A DNA stretch of 35,625 bases from Gammaproteobacteria bacterium (GCA_029881425.1 JAOUMO010000003.1:1-35625); one strand, 5' to 3'; shown: positions 10,734 through 21,255, counted from the stretch's first letter. The notes: a model not told the origin generated them from the sequence alone. Numbers and translations are program-made.

Positions 10734-11195
10734 ATGCCGTCAAAGACGCTCAAGAACTTCCTGGACAATAACGATATTAAGTATATCTCCATTATGCACT
10801 CGCTGGCCTTTACCGCAGTAGACATAGCCAAGAGCGTACATATACCCAGTAAGGAAATGGCGAAAACCGTGATCGTGAAAAATGACGGGGAACTGGCAAT
10901 GGCCGTGGTACCGGCCAACTTCAAGGTCAACCTGGACACCCTGCGACTGGCGCTGAATTCCGACACACTGGAACTTGCCTCTGAACAGGAGTTCTTCAGC
11001 CGCTTCAATGATTGTGAAGTTGGCGCCATGCCCCCCTTCGGCAACCTTTATGATATGGATGTATATGTTGCTGAAAGCCTCACCGAGGATGAAAAAATAT
11101 CATTCAATGCCGGCACACACTCTGAAGTCCTGCAAATGAATTACAAGGACTATGAGTCCCTGGTAAAACCCCAGTTTATTATGCTAGAGAATTGA
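10734..11195 (+). CDS. YbaK/EbsC-type aminoacyl-tRNA deacylase domain protein
   Basis: YbaK-type domains hydrolyse mischarged aminoacyl-tRNA (for example Cys-tRNAPro or Ala-tRNAPro) in trans. This 153-residue protein is essentially the domain alone. It includes the conserved lysine in MAKTVIVKN (Lys44), the strand LAMAVVPANFKVN, the glycine-rich loop DCEVGAMPPFGNLYD and the closing FNAGTHSEVLQMNYKDYESL. The exact tRNA specificity cannot be read from the sequence. AGGG lies upstream of the ATG. It follows hemN by 21 bases and precedes a small DUF gene by 10 bases, so the three may share a transcript. Confidence 0.88.
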   Translation: MPSKTLKNFLDNNDIKYISIMHSLAFTAVDIAKSVHIPSKEMAKTVIVKNDGELAMAVVPANFKVNLDTLRLALNSDTLELASEQEFFSRFNDCEVGAMPPFGNLYDMDVYVAESLTEDEKISFNAGTHSEVLQMNYKDYESLVKPQFIMLEN

Positions 11196-11205
11196 AGAAC
11201 TCACC

Positions 11206-11397
11206 ATGACAGAACCCAGCACAAGAAAAGACGAAGCAACAGTTAAAACGGATCGCATGGAGCGAACCTATAACATCAATAATCTCTGGTATTTTGAGCT
11301 GCGCGGCGGTGGCCAGCAGGGGCCATTTGACTCGGAAGAAGAAATGCAGGCAGCACTGGAAGAATTTATTAAACTTAACAAAGAATTCCAGAATTAA
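11206..11397 (+). CDS. Small conserved protein with WYF/GPF motif, first tandem copy (DUF6316-like)
   Basis: This 63-residue soluble protein has a charged, flexible N-terminus and a compact core NNLWYFELRGGGQQGPF followed by a helix rich in Glu, Ala and Met. The core is shared with the neighbour at 11547, in the same order and spacing. As far as I can recall the family is DUF6316, small gammaproteobacterial proteins of unknown function. The tryptophan-tyrosine-phenylalanine then GPF pattern is reminiscent of GYF-2/DUF4339 modules, which bind peptides, but that is only a visual likeness. It starts 10 bases after the YbaK-type gene and is probably part of that transcript. Confidence 0.7.
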   Translation: MTEPSTRKDEATVKTDRMERTYNINNLWYFELRGGGQQGPFDSEEEMQAALEEFIKLNKEFQN

Positions 11398-11398
11398 C

Positions 11399-11449
11399 TG
11401 ACCGGTGAGCGTTTAATTAATTTGGTGCCACTGCAGCTACCGCCGGTCA
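11399..11449. repeat. Long-range inverted repeat TGACCGG/CCGGTCA
   Basis: TGACCGG at 11399-11405 and CCGGTCA at 11443-11449 are perfect complements separated by 37 bases. The region between contains smaller self-complementary pieces. It begins at the stop of the first DUF6316-like gene. No U-run follows closely, so I do not call it an intrinsic terminator. Confidence 0.3.
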
Positions 11450-11546
11450 TATAGCCCTTGCAAAAAAGAACAGGTTATTTATGCTTGAAGCTGTACCTTT
11501 TTTATTTTGTACACTCCCATCACACTATTAATAACCGGAGGCATAC

Positions 11547-11750
11547 ATGAGCGACCACAGAGCGGGGGAAGAAGACAAGAACATCCCTTTCAGGAGTGAA
11601 CGCTATTTCTGCACCAATGGTATGTGGTATTTTGAAACACGCGAAGGCAAACAGGTGGGCCCCTTTACCAGCAAGGATGAAATGCAGGGCGAACTACTGC
11701 TCTATATGCGTGAAATGAATATGGTCACTGGCCGCATCACCAAAGACTAA
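11547..11750 (+). CDS. Small conserved protein with WYF/GPF motif, second tandem copy (DUF6316-like)
   Basis: A 67-residue soluble protein with the core GMWYFETREGKQVGPF followed by SKDEMQGELLLYM. It corresponds to the core of the gene at 11206, so the two are paralogues. Its N-terminus HRAGEEDKNIPFRSERYF is the form I associate with DUF6316, so this copy looks like the standard family member and the upstream one like the diverged copy. A good ribosome site, GGAGG, sits six bases before the ATG. A 149-base gap separates it from the first copy, so it may have its own promoter. Function unknown. Confidence 0.75.
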   Translation: MSDHRAGEEDKNIPFRSERYFCTNGMWYFETREGKQVGPFTSKDEMQGELLLYMREMNMVTGRITKD

Positions 11751-11866
11751 ACCACACCGTGTATCTATTGCATTATTCACAGTAAATGCCAATTTACTCG
11801 TTCTTTATCCGATAATTAGCAATTCTCCAAACTAGTCATCAGTGACTGTTTAGAAATCAAAACAAC

Positions 11867-11986
11867 AAGAAAACGCAAATGGACGCGAACAGTGCTAATA
11901 AAACATTAACCCTGTAAACACCCCCAGCCTCAGCATAAAGCCATTCCTGTTATTTGCGTATATTCGCGTTCACTTGCATTTTCTCC
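11867..11986. repeat. Inverted-repeat intergenic element, copy A, built from a 10-base unit
   Basis: The right arm holds three consecutive 10-base units, ATTTGCGTAT, ATTCGCGTTC and ACTTGCATTT (11952-11981), followed by TCTCC. The left arm, read on the minus strand, holds two units, GTTCGCGTCC and ATTTGCGTTT (11890 down to 11871), followed by TCTTG. The consensus is ATTYGCGTNN. The arms can fold on each other over a 60-base centre. The element fills most of the convergent gap between the second DUF6316-like gene and the MazG-like gene. A second element of the same design lies at 20293-20410. Confidence 0.75.
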
Positions 11987-11996
11987 TGTACTACAT

Positions 11997-12353
11997 CTAA
12001 TCCCTGAACTCGGAGACCCTTATCCGTCCATTGACCATACGTGATTCACGTTTCATGATTTTTTGCATTTTATCCCAGAAGGCCTGGTTCAAATCAAAGT
12101 CCTGCGCAATGGCTGTGCCCATGACCAGGATCAACAGGTCGGCACACTCCTCTGCCAGCGCCTCGACGGGCTTGCCCTTGGTGACACAGGCAGAAATTTC
12201 ACCCAGCTCTTCCGCCATCAGGGCCACACGATAACTGAGCTCTTCACCACCGGTATTTTTAAAATCATGTTTATCATGGAAGGCCTGGACCTCGGATAAC
12301 ATCGCTTCATATGAATCTTTTTTCATTATTTCTTTACCCTTAAAAATAATCAT
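11997..12353 (-). CDS. MazG-like nucleotide pyrophosphohydrolase
   Basis: This 118-residue protein is a single all-alpha NTP-pyrophosphatase domain of the MazG/dUTPase-2 superfamily. The metal-binding glutamates and aspartate are seen in VALMAEELGEISACV and later in AEECADLLILVMGTA (EExxE...ExxD pattern). The C-terminal motif FWDKMQKIMKRESR with the following NGRIRVSEFRD also fits. Such proteins hydrolyse (d)NTPs to monophosphate and pyrophosphate, but substrate choice varies. The start at 12353 overlaps the fetB stop (TAATG), which favours translational coupling; an internal ATG at 12326 (MKKDSYEAML) is the alternative. It is the last gene of the overlapping four-gene operon that starts at 15029. 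Confidence 0.87.
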   Translation of the reverse strand: MIIFKGKEIMKKDSYEAMLSEVQAFHDKHDFKNTGGEELSYRVALMAEELGEISACVTKGKPVEALAEECADLLILVMGTAIAQDFDLNQAFWDKMQKIMKRESRMVNGRIRVSEFRD

Positions 12354-13150
12354 TACACCTGTTTTAACAGCTGGTCAAAACGCAATCTATGGCGCTCATC
12401 AAACAAACGTCGGGACATTAACCACAGCACCGAAATAACACCAAAACCCGTACCGCTGGTAATCAGGAACATGATCAGGATCTGGTATTTCACTGCCTCG
12501 ACCGGGGCCGCGCCGGCCAGAATCTGGCCCGTCATCATACCAGGCAAGCTCACAATACCCGCTGCCGCCATTGAATTAATAATGGGGATCATGCCGGCAC
12601 GCATACTGTCACGGCGTATTTCTGCCAGTGCCTGACTACTGGTCTGCCCCAGCATTAGACGCTGCTCAATAATCATGCGCTGCTGCCAGGCCGTTTGAAT
12701 CAGGCGATCCATACCCAGTGCAATACCGGTCATAGTATTACCCAGCAACATGCCCAGCAAGGGAATCGCATACTGGGGGTGATACCAGGGATCGGCCTGG
12801 ATAATGGTGGTCAGTGCCAGCAAGGTCACCATAAAGGAGGAAACAAATAGTGAGGCCGTACTGATACCAAAGCCCCACCAGACTTTTAATTTTCGATGTT
12901 GCCGCGACAGGATTTCCCAGCCCGCCACCGATAACATGACCAGGGTAATCATGATCACCCAGGCAATGTTTACATTGGAAAATACCGACTTCAGCACCAG
13001 GCCAATTAGTAACAACTGCACGGTTGTACGCAGGCCGGCGACCAGCAACTGGCGCGTGATCAGCAGCTGCATCTTCCAGCTCAGCAAAGCCAGCAACAAC
13101 ACCAGGCATGCGGCGAGTGATAGATCAAATGCAGTTAATTTAATCAGCAT
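12353..13150 (-). CDS. fetB: Iron export ABC transporter permease (FetB, UPF0014)
   Basis: FetB is the membrane half of the FetAB transporter, which in Escherichia coli exports iron and protects against peroxide. The 265-residue protein is highly hydrophobic, with about seven membrane segments. It has the UPF0014 landmarks: an arginine-rich opening RQLLVAGLRTTVQLLLIG, then PLLGMLLGNTMTGIALGMDR and the block GMIPIINSMAAAGIVSLPGMMTGQILAG. The start overlaps the fetA stop by seven bases. The start of the next gene overlaps its own stop by one base. The adjacent ATP-binding gene confirms the assignment. Transport direction and substrate are inferred from the family. Confidence 0.92.
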   Translation of the reverse strand: MLIKLTAFDLSLAACLVLLLALLSWKMQLLITRQLLVAGLRTTVQLLLIGLVLKSVFSNVNIAWVIMITLVMLSVAGWEILSRQHRKLKVWWGFGISTASLFVSSFMVTLLALTTIIQADPWYHPQYAIPLLGMLLGNTMTGIALGMDRLIQTAWQQRMIIEQRLMLGQTSSQALAEIRRDSMRAGMIPIINSMAAAGIVSLPGMMTGQILAGAAPVEAVKYQILIMFLITSGTGFGVISVLWLMSRRLFDERHRLRFDQLLKQV

Positions 13151-13737
13151 AAATTGAGTCGTCCTTTTTCTATGGTGTATATTTTATGCGTGATACGCTG
13201 TAATTGCTCCCGGTCGTGGCTGACCCAGATGGCACAGGCATTATGCGTCGCAAGATAATCGGCAACAATCTGTTCGAAGCCGGTTGTGTTCTGCCGATCC
13301 AGGTTGGCAGTGGGCTCGTCCAGTAATAAAACCCGTGGTTGACTCGCCAGCATACGAATTAATGCCAGTCGCTGCTTTTCACCACTGGATAAACGGCTCA
13401 CCATCCAGTCAGCTACCTGTGGTTTAAAACCCAGTCGCTGAAATAGCTCAGTATCTGTGGCATTAAAATGCTCGCCAACGGTATCAAACCACCACTGGCT
13501 ATCTGCCGGCAACAGGGCAACCTGCTGGCGCCACTCCGGCGCCGCCACCGACTTACAATTGACATCGCCCAATAACACATCACCACGATGCTCATCCAGA
13601 TCGGCAATAGCCCTTAATAATAAACTTTTGCCACTACCCGACTCACCGGTCAGGCCGATACATTCACCCGCCTCGATCGCCAGGTCTACAGGACCACAGC
13701 CCTGGTACACCAGCTGGCTTACTTTTAATACGCTCAA
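13144..13737 (-). CDS. fetA: Iron export ABC transporter ATP-binding protein (FetA)
   Basis: FetA is the ATPase partner of FetB on the cytosolic side of the membrane. The 197-residue protein has Walker A GESGSGKS at 31-38, the ABC signature LSSGE at 116-120, Walker B VLLLDEPTA from 136 and the switch histidine in WVSHDREQL. The short length is normal for FetA. Its start codon is TTG at 13737, overlapping the stop of the thioredoxin-CcdA gene by four bases (TTGA). No ATG alternative lies close by, so the rare start together with the overlap suggests that translation depends on ribosomes leaving the upstream gene. Confidence 0.9.
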   Translation of the reverse strand: MSVLKVSQLVYQGCGPVDLAIEAGECIGLTGESGSGKSLLLRAIADLDEHRGDVLLGDVNCKSVAAPEWRQQVALLPADSQWWFDTVGEHFNATDTELFQRLGFKPQVADWMVSRLSSGEKQRLALIRMLASQPRVLLLDEPTANLDRQNTTGFEQIVADYLATHNACAIWVSHDREQLQRITHKIYTIEKGRLNLC

Positions 13738-15029
13738 TACATTACCTTTTTTATTTTATGGATCAGCCAGGTTGTCAGGATCGCCACCAGCAACAAACCC
13801 AGGGCGACCCATGGATTATTCAGTGTTTCTGGTGCGGTTACCAGTAGCAGCCCCAGCATCAGTAGCATATTACCCGAGATCAGCTTTAATAACCGACCCT
13901 CCTGCTCTGTCAGCTTGCGTGAACCCAGCTTTAATATAAACAACAACAGGATAAAAAGCAGCGGCACAATATAGATCAGGTTATACAACAGCAGGTAAAG
14001 ATAATACTGTGCGACGGATAAATCACTCAGCGTCAATAGACGCGTATACACCATAGGAAAACCAGCGGTACATAATAATTCATAACTATTCGCGGCCAGT
14101 GCCAGCACCAGGGTGGCCAACAGCATTGCCGGCAGGCTGTTAACGTTTAATAGCCTGCGCATGCGCCCAAACAGTCCCGACTTTAGGCTGTCCGGAATAC
14201 TCAGGCTTATACCTTCTCTAAACCAGAAATAATCTTTTATATTAATTATGGCCATAACTATCGCCACGACCCCGGCAACCAGGGTCATGATTCGCAGCTC
14301 GCCAAGGTACATAAACATATTCAACCAGGCCGCCATAAATACGAAGTACATCAGGCCTGAACAAAAGATAAACAGGCCACCAATGAACGCAATACGTGCA
14401 CGGCTTTGTACATGCACCAGCATACTCAGCAAAAAAAGCAGCACGAAGAATGCACAGGGATTAAAGGCATCCATCGCCGCTATCACCAACGTCATCACCG
14501 GCAACGAAAATGTATCGGCAGATAACTGGCCGATCAGTGGCAGTTCGAGATCTACCTGTCGACTTGCCCAGTCGAAGACCCTGCTATTATCGGGATGCTC
14601 AAGCCGTGCAAAGTTATAACAGGCCGCCAGCCATGATTTTAATTCCCTGCCGGTGGTCTGATAATCAGCATAACCGGTTACCATTTGCCCGCAGGCCATG
14701 AAGGCCGGCACGCTACTGGCCTGCTGTTTAAGCGCCTCGGCCATGCGTATATAGGCCTCTACATTATCTGCGTGCTCAGACAGTTCCAGCGAGTGTAAAG
14801 ACAGCCACGGATACTCAGCCGCGATACGTCGAACATCCGGCTCAGCCGTCAGGCAATGTGGGCATTTTTTTGACCAGAAAAAATACAGGTGAATCACTGG
14901 CTGCTGGTGCGTGTCGAGTCCATACCAGACAATATCGGTATCTGCCGCCCCAGCATACAGTACTGACAAGGACATCAGGATACTCGCCAATAGCAGTTTT
15001 AATACTCGCTGTCTCACACGCAGATACAT
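13734..15029 (-). CDS. Periplasmic thioredoxin domain fused to CcdA/DsbD-like membrane domain
   Basis: The protein of 431 residues begins with a signal anchor. A thioredoxin fold follows, with the redox motif CPHC (Cys56/Cys59) in FFWSKKCPHC and the cis-proline loop SSVPAF. From about residue 175 there are six or more membrane helices carrying the two cysteines typical of CcdA/DsbD transmembrane electron carriers. One is in AFNPCAFF (about Cys192) and the other in ELLCTAGFP (about Cys320). The family logic is transfer of electrons from the cytosol through the membrane cysteines to the outer thioredoxin domain. The CPHC motif is DsbA-like, and the domain order is the reverse of DsbD. The ATG at 15029 is preferred because AAGGAG lies eight bases upstream; the ATG at 15035 would be only two bases from it. 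It overlaps fetA by four bases. Confidence 0.85.
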   Translation of the reverse strand: MYLRVRQRVLKLLLASILMSLSVLYAGAADTDIVWYGLDTHQQPVIHLYFFWSKKCPHCLTAEPDVRRIAAEYPWLSLHSLELSEHADNVEAYIRMAEALKQQASSVPAFMACGQMVTGYADYQTTGRELKSWLAACYNFARLEHPDNSRVFDWASRQVDLELPLIGQLSADTFSLPVMTLVIAAMDAFNPCAFFVLLFLLSMLVHVQSRARIAFIGGLFIFCSGLMYFVFMAAWLNMFMYLGELRIMTLVAGVVAIVMAIINIKDYFWFREGISLSIPDSLKSGLFGRMRRLLNVNSLPAMLLATLVLALAANSYELLCTAGFPMVYTRLLTLSDLSVAQYYLYLLLYNLIYIVPLLFILLLFILKLGSRKLTEQEGRLLKLISGNMLLMLGLLLVTAPETLNNPWVALGLLLVAILTTWLIHKIKKVMY

Positions 15030-15121
15030 TGCCATAACTCCTTAACGGTCACGGGTTCACCGCCACGCATCAAATCATTAGCTGCTATACTCTATGCTAA
15101 CAAAGGCCCCTGTCAGTCACT

Positions 15122-15475
15122 ATGAAATATTTATTTATTGCCAGTATTTTATTTTTGTCCGGAAATCTGCATGCTGAGTCAAAAATAATTCAGGTTTATG
15201 GTATCAGCCAGACCTACTGGGATGTTAAGCCCGGCGATACGCTGGGCGAAATTATGCAACAGCTATTACCCCGCAACCGGTTTTTGCGCAAGCCGCTAAT
15301 GGAAGACATCGTTGCGATGAATCCGCAGGCTTTTATCAATAATGACCCAGCCAGGATGCGAGCCAACCAGCGTCTATGGCTACCTAACCATACCGCCCAT
15401 TTACGGGAAAATATAAACAGCGACAGGTATGCTATTCAGCAATTCAGCTGGGGCTATTTACAGCGCCTCAAATAA
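15122..15475 (+). CDS. Small periplasmic protein with FimV/LysM-like N-terminal domain
   Basis: The 117-residue product begins with a clear signal peptide ending at LHAES. Residues about 30-90 read [20 protein letters not shown], then [20 protein letters not shown] and NQRLWLPN. This is the pattern of the peptidoglycan-binding N-terminal region of FimV/HubP polar proteins, related to LysM. The large cytosolic C-terminal part of FimV is absent, so this is a stand-alone version of the domain. It is divergent from the thioredoxin-CcdA gene and overlaps the convergent radC by eight bases at the stop codons. A role at the cell wall is inferred from the domain only. Confidence 0.8.
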   Translation: MKYLFIASILFLSGNLHAESKIIQVYGISQTYWDVKPGDTLGEIMQQLLPRNRFLRKPLMEDIVAMNPQAFINNDPARMRANQRLWLPNHTAHLRENINSDRYAIQQFSWGYLQRLK

Positions 15476-16139
15476 GGCCGCGCTCGGCAAAGGACACCAC
15501 CTCGTCGCCAATCACAAAGTGATCCAGTACACGCACGTCGATCAGCGCCAGTGCGTCGATAAGACGCCGTGTAATACGTTCATCCGCTGAGCTTGGCTCG
15601 GCGACACCCGAGGGGTGATTGTGCGCAAAGATCACAGCGGCCGAATTATAGTGCAATGCCTTTTTCACTACCTCGCGCGGATAAACCGAGGCACCATCGA
15701 TGGTCCCCATGAACAACTCCTCAAAACAGATCACCCGGTGACGCTGGTCCAGGAACAGTGCAGCAAACACCTCATGCTGATAATCACGTAACTGATCGGT
15801 TAAATACTGGCGTGTCTCCGTCGGGCTGGTCAGTGCATCGCCCCGTTTCAGGGTTTCAAACAAATAACGCCGTGCCATTTCCAGTACCGCCTGTAACTGG
15901 GCGTACTTGGCATTACCAAGACCCGCATGACTACAGAACTCCGGCATATCCGCCTTTAGCAAATGGCGTAGACCACCAAAACCCTGCAACAGGTCCTGCG
16001 ATAAATCGACTGCGGTTTTGCCGCGGATACCGGTACGTAAAAAGATCGCCAGTAGTTCCGCATCACTGAGTGATGCAGCACCCTGTGCAAGTAATTTTTC
16101 CCTGGGGCGTTCTGCCAGGGGCCAGTCGGTTATTGCCAT
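15468..16139 (-). CDS. radC: RadC family JAB/MPN domain protein
   Basis: RadC proteins carry a C-terminal JAB1/MPN metalloprotease-like domain; the old link to DNA repair has not held up and their role is open. Here the JAMM zinc site is intact: HNHPSG (His173, His175) followed by PSSAD (Asp186), with a glutamate upstream in ICFEELF. The N-terminal half is the helix-hairpin-helix part with [15 protein letters not shown] and the nucleic-acid-binding-type loop [12 protein letters not shown] longer opening to 16256 exists, but the ATG at 16139 ([16 protein letters not shown]) has AGGG seven bases upstream and gives the usual 223 residues. It is divergent from coaBC, a neighbourhood known in many gammaproteobacteria. 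Confidence 0.94.
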   Translation of the reverse strand: MAITDWPLAERPREKLLAQGAASLSDAELLAIFLRTGIRGKTAVDLSQDLLQGFGGLRHLLKADMPEFCSHAGLGNAKYAQLQAVLEMARRYLFETLKRGDALTSPTETRQYLTDQLRDYQHEVFAALFLDQRHRVICFEELFMGTIDGASVYPREVVKKALHYNSAAVIFAHNHPSGVAEPSSADERITRRLIDALALIDVRVLDHFVIGDEVVSFAERGLI

Positions 16140-16255
16140 TTCACATCCCTGTTTGAAAAAGACCAAGTCTACTGCTGTGCCAATACTACCGCATTCGATA
16201 CGCTCTTTAACAGTTGTAAGATAAAGCCGGTAACAATCTGGTAAAATGTCCCACA

Positions 16256-17488
16256 ATGAGCCATTTAAACAACAAACATATTCTACTCGCCATCAGCGGC
16301 GGTATTGCCGCCTATAAGAGTGCCGAGCTTTTGCGTCGCCTACAGGATGCGGGCGCCAAGGTGCGCGTGGTGATGACCCGGGCAGCCACGGCGTTTGTAA
16401 CACCACTCACCTTCCAGGCCCTGTCTGGCCAGCCTGTACACCTCGACCTGCTGGATTCCGAGTCAGAAGCGGCGATGGGCCATATCGAACTGGCACGCTG
16501 GGCCGATGCCATACTGTTAGCACCGGCAACGGCTAACACCCTGGCGAAACTGGCCCATGGCCGTGCCGATGACCTGGTCTCTGCCGTGTGTCTCGCCAGC
16601 AAGGCACCGCTGGCTGTGGCGCCTGCAATGAACCACGTGATGTGGTCAGCCGAGGCAACACAGGACAACCTTCGACAACTGGTCGATCGGGGCGTACACA
16701 TCTTTGGTCCCGATGCGGGCTACCAGGCCTGCGGCGAAACCGGTGAGGGCCGTATGCTCGCAGTCGGCGATCTGCTGGATAGAACGGCTGCACTATTTGC
16801 ACCAGGGCCACTCCAGGATATCAACATCATGATTACGGCCGGCCCCACCTATGAGGCCATTGACCCGGTACGTTTTATTGGTAACCGGAGTTCGGGGCGC
16901 ATGGGCTATGCGCTGGCACAGGCGGCACAACAGGCCGGCGCCCATGTGACGCTGGTCAGTGGACCGGTCGCCCTGCCACCACCACCCGGGGTGACCACCA
17001 TCAGGGTAGAATCCGCACGGCAGATGTATGACGCGGTGATGAGCGATATCGCCCAGCAGGCCATTTTTATCGCCACCGCCGCTGTTGCTGATTACACCCC
17101 GGCACAAACCCATGACCAGAAAATAAAAAAATCTGCTGAACAGCTGAGCATCCAGCTACAGCGTAATCCCGATATCCTCGGCGAGGTAGCCGCACAAAAC
17201 AGGCCGCCCTTCAGCGTTGGTTTTGCTGCCGAAACACAGGATGTGCAGGCCCATGCCCGAGCCAAATTACGCCAGAAAAAACTGGATATGATTGCCGCCA
17301 ATCTTGTCGCATGCAATCCAGCCGATGAAGAAGACATTGGCTTCAACAGCGAATACAATGCACTGGATGTCTTCTGGGGCGAACACCATGTTCACCTGGA
17401 AAAAGCCAGAAAAACCGAGATTGCACGCCAGCTGATGCAATTAATTACCGAACACTATCAACTAAAAAACCATTCAAAATCCCTATGA
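16256..17488 (+). CDS. coaBC: Bifunctional phosphopantothenoylcysteine decarboxylase / phosphopantothenate-cysteine ligase
   Basis: CoaBC makes 4'-phosphopantetheine from phosphopantothenate and cysteine in coenzyme A synthesis. The N-terminal CoaC half has the flavin site GGIAAYKS, the catalytic histidine in GHIELARW (His76), the substrate motif PAMNHVMW and the flexible flap [10 protein letters not shown] with Cys159. The C-terminal CoaB half begins at about residue 190 with [19 protein letters not shown], followed by [10 protein letters not shown] and the KIKK lysine motif. Length (410) and domain order are standard. It overlaps dut by four bases at its 3' end, so coaBC-dut form a coupled pair, in the conserved order coaBC-dut-algC-argB. 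Confidence 0.97.
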   Translation: MSHLNNKHILLAISGGIAAYKSAELLRRLQDAGAKVRVVMTRAATAFVTPLTFQALSGQPVHLDLLDSESEAAMGHIELARWADAILLAPATANTLAKLAHGRADDLVSAVCLASKAPLAVAPAMNHVMWSAEATQDNLRQLVDRGVHIFGPDAGYQACGETGEGRMLAVGDLLDRTAALFAPGPLQDINIMITAGPTYEAIDPVRFIGNRSSGRMGYALAQAAQQAGAHVTLVSGPVALPPPPGVTTIRVESARQMYDAVMSDIAQQAIFIATAAVADYTPAQTHDQKIKKSAEQLSIQLQRNPDILGEVAAQNRPPFSVGFAAETQDVQAHARAKLRQKKLDMIAANLVACNPADEEDIGFNSEYNALDVFWGEHHVHLEKARKTEIARQLMQLITEHYQLKNHSKSL

Positions 17489-17940
17489 AAAAAATCCAGT
17501 TAAAAGTACTCGACCCCCGTATTGGCAATGAAATCCCCCTGCCCAGACACGCCACCGAAGGCTCGGCCGGCATGGACCTGCGCGCCTGTATTGACGATAC
17601 CTTTATACTCAGGCCCGGTGATACCGAGCTGATTCCCACCGGCATTGCGATCCATATCGGCGACCCCTCACTGGCAGCAACCATCCTGCCCCGCTCGGGC
17701 CTGGGCCACAAGCACGGCATCGTACTCGGCAACCTGGTGGGCCTGATTGACTCGGACTACCAGGGCCAGCTGTTTGTCTCTATCTGGAACCGGGGCAATA
17801 AGGACTTCACCATCGAGGTCGGTGACCGTATTGCACAACTGGTCTTCCTGCCCGTAATACAGGTGGATTTCGACGAGGTTGAAGAATTTGATGACAGTGC
17901 CCGCGGTGCAGGCGGCTTTGGGCATTCGGGCCAGAAATAA
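17485..17940 (+). CDS. dut: Deoxyuridine 5'-triphosphate nucleotidohydrolase
   Basis: Dut hydrolyses dUTP to dUMP and pyrophosphate, keeping uracil out of DNA and supplying dUMP for dTMP synthesis. The 151-residue protein shows all five motifs of trimeric dUTPases. Motif I is in GSAGMDLRA, motif II is PRSGLG, motif III is GLIDSDYQG with the catalytic aspartate at about 89, motif IV is GDRIAQLVF, and the C-terminal motif V is [10 protein letters not shown], which closes over the active site of a neighbouring subunit. The ATG overlaps the coaBC stop by four bases. A 20-base gap separates it from algC. Confidence 0.97.
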   Translation: MKKIQLKVLDPRIGNEIPLPRHATEGSAGMDLRACIDDTFILRPGDTELIPTGIAIHIGDPSLAATILPRSGLGHKHGIVLGNLVGLIDSDYQGQLFVSIWNRGNKDFTIEVGDRIAQLVFLPVIQVDFDEVEEFDDSARGAGGFGHSGQK

Positions 17941-17960
17941 GTTTACGTGTCTATTGTGCA

Positions 17961-20235
<2,275 letters not shown>

Positions 20236-20466
20236 TAGATGAAGCTAAATGCCTGAATAACAGCATTACTTTTTGCTAGTTATTTGTGCAACGAAAAAGA
20301 AAACGCGAATAAAGGCAGCTATTATTTATAGACACTTGCCTTCGCTCAGAATAACAATGAAATCATTATTATTTATTTGCGTGCATTCGCGTGAATTTGC
20401 GTTCTCTTTTAATATCGAATTGGCCAATACTGGCTATCTACCCTGAAATATTAAGCAACAATAAAT
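20236..20466. other. Convergent intergenic gap between argB and trmH
   Basis: This 231-base AT-rich stretch holds no credible gene. A weak hairpin AATGC/GCATT (20248-20267) followed by ACTTTTTG may end argB transcription. The rest is occupied by the inverted-repeat element described at 20293-20410. Confidence 0.6.
20293..20410. repeat. Inverted-repeat intergenic element, copy B, built from a 10-base unit
   Basis: The right arm has three direct 10-base units in a row, ATTTGCGTGC, ATTCGCGTGA and ATTTGCGTTC (20375-20404), followed by TCTTTT. The left arm on the minus strand has one clean unit, ATTCGCGTTT (20310 down to 20301), followed by TCTTTTT. Arm ends can pair with three mismatches in 17. 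Total length, arm layout and the ATTYGCGTNN consensus match the element at 11867-11986, while the centres look unrelated. Confidence 0.75.
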
Positions 20467-21180
20467 TCAAGGTGATTTCTTACGCAACCACTCGGTAAGC
20501 CCTTCATTACTGAAAGTCTTGCTATCGGCTACTGGCTCGATAATTTCGGCCTCATCATTAATTTCGGGATAGGGGATTTTTTTCGCCTTACAGTACCGTG
20601 TTACCTGGGGGTGACAGCCCTCGAACAACAGTCGCTTATAAACATCATCGCTCAATCGTCGTTGCTCATACATGCCCGCCAGCTCTCGCTGGCGTTGTGC
20701 CTCATACAATACCAGCGCGGTCGCTACCGAGACATTGAGTGACTGCACATGGCCAAACATGGGAATGGTAATATGCTCGTCGGCCAGTGCCATGGCCTGT
20801 TCACTGATGCCTTCGAGTTCTGTGCCAACGAGGATCGCTGTCGGCTTTGTATAATCCACTTCACGAAAATTTTTCGAATCATCGGCAAGACAGGTGGTAA
20901 CGATCTGCATCCCCTGTGCCTTAAGCTGTTGCACACAGGCTTCTGTCGTCTTGTGGCAATGCAACTGGATCCATTTACGCACACCACCGGCCGACATTTG
21001 TGACAGCTTGATGGATTTCTTTTCTGTAATGGCATGTACATCCAGGCAGCCTACCGCATCGGAACTCCTGGCTACAGCCGCCAGGTTATGCGGCTTGATG
21101 ACATTCTCCATAATCACGGTTAAATCTGGCTGGCGACGATTGAGACTGGCAATAATAATCTGTAGACGGTCTGGCGTCAT
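20467..21180 (-). CDS. trmH: tRNA (guanosine(18)-2'-O)-methyltransferase
   Basis: TrmH methylates the ribose of G18 in the tRNA D-loop using SAM. The 237-residue protein has the three SpoU-family motifs: KPHNLAAVARSSDAVG near the N-terminus, LVGTELEGISEQAM in the middle, and PMFGHVQSLNVSVATALVLYE forming the knotted cofactor site. The C-terminal extension, with QRQRELAGMYEQRRL, matches TrmH rather than RlmB, whose additional domain is N-terminal. The ATG at 21180 has no visible ribosome site. It is convergent with argB and separated by 75 bases from the DUF4124 gene upstream on the same strand. Confidence 0.93.
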   Translation of the reverse strand: MTPDRLQIIIASLNRRQPDLTVIMENVIKPHNLAAVARSSDAVGCLDVHAITEKKSIKLSQMSAGGVRKWIQLHCHKTTEACVQQLKAQGMQIVTTCLADDSKNFREVDYTKPTAILVGTELEGISEQAMALADEHITIPMFGHVQSLNVSVATALVLYEAQRQRELAGMYEQRRLSDDVYKRLLFEGCHPQVTRYCKAKKIPYPEINDEAEIIEPVADSKTFSNEGLTEWLRKKSP

Positions 21181-21255
21181 ATAAGCAACAAAGGGTTAAT
21201 ATCAGGGGGCCTGAATGTTAACAGATCTATTGGCTGGGTGGGCAAACGACAAAGG

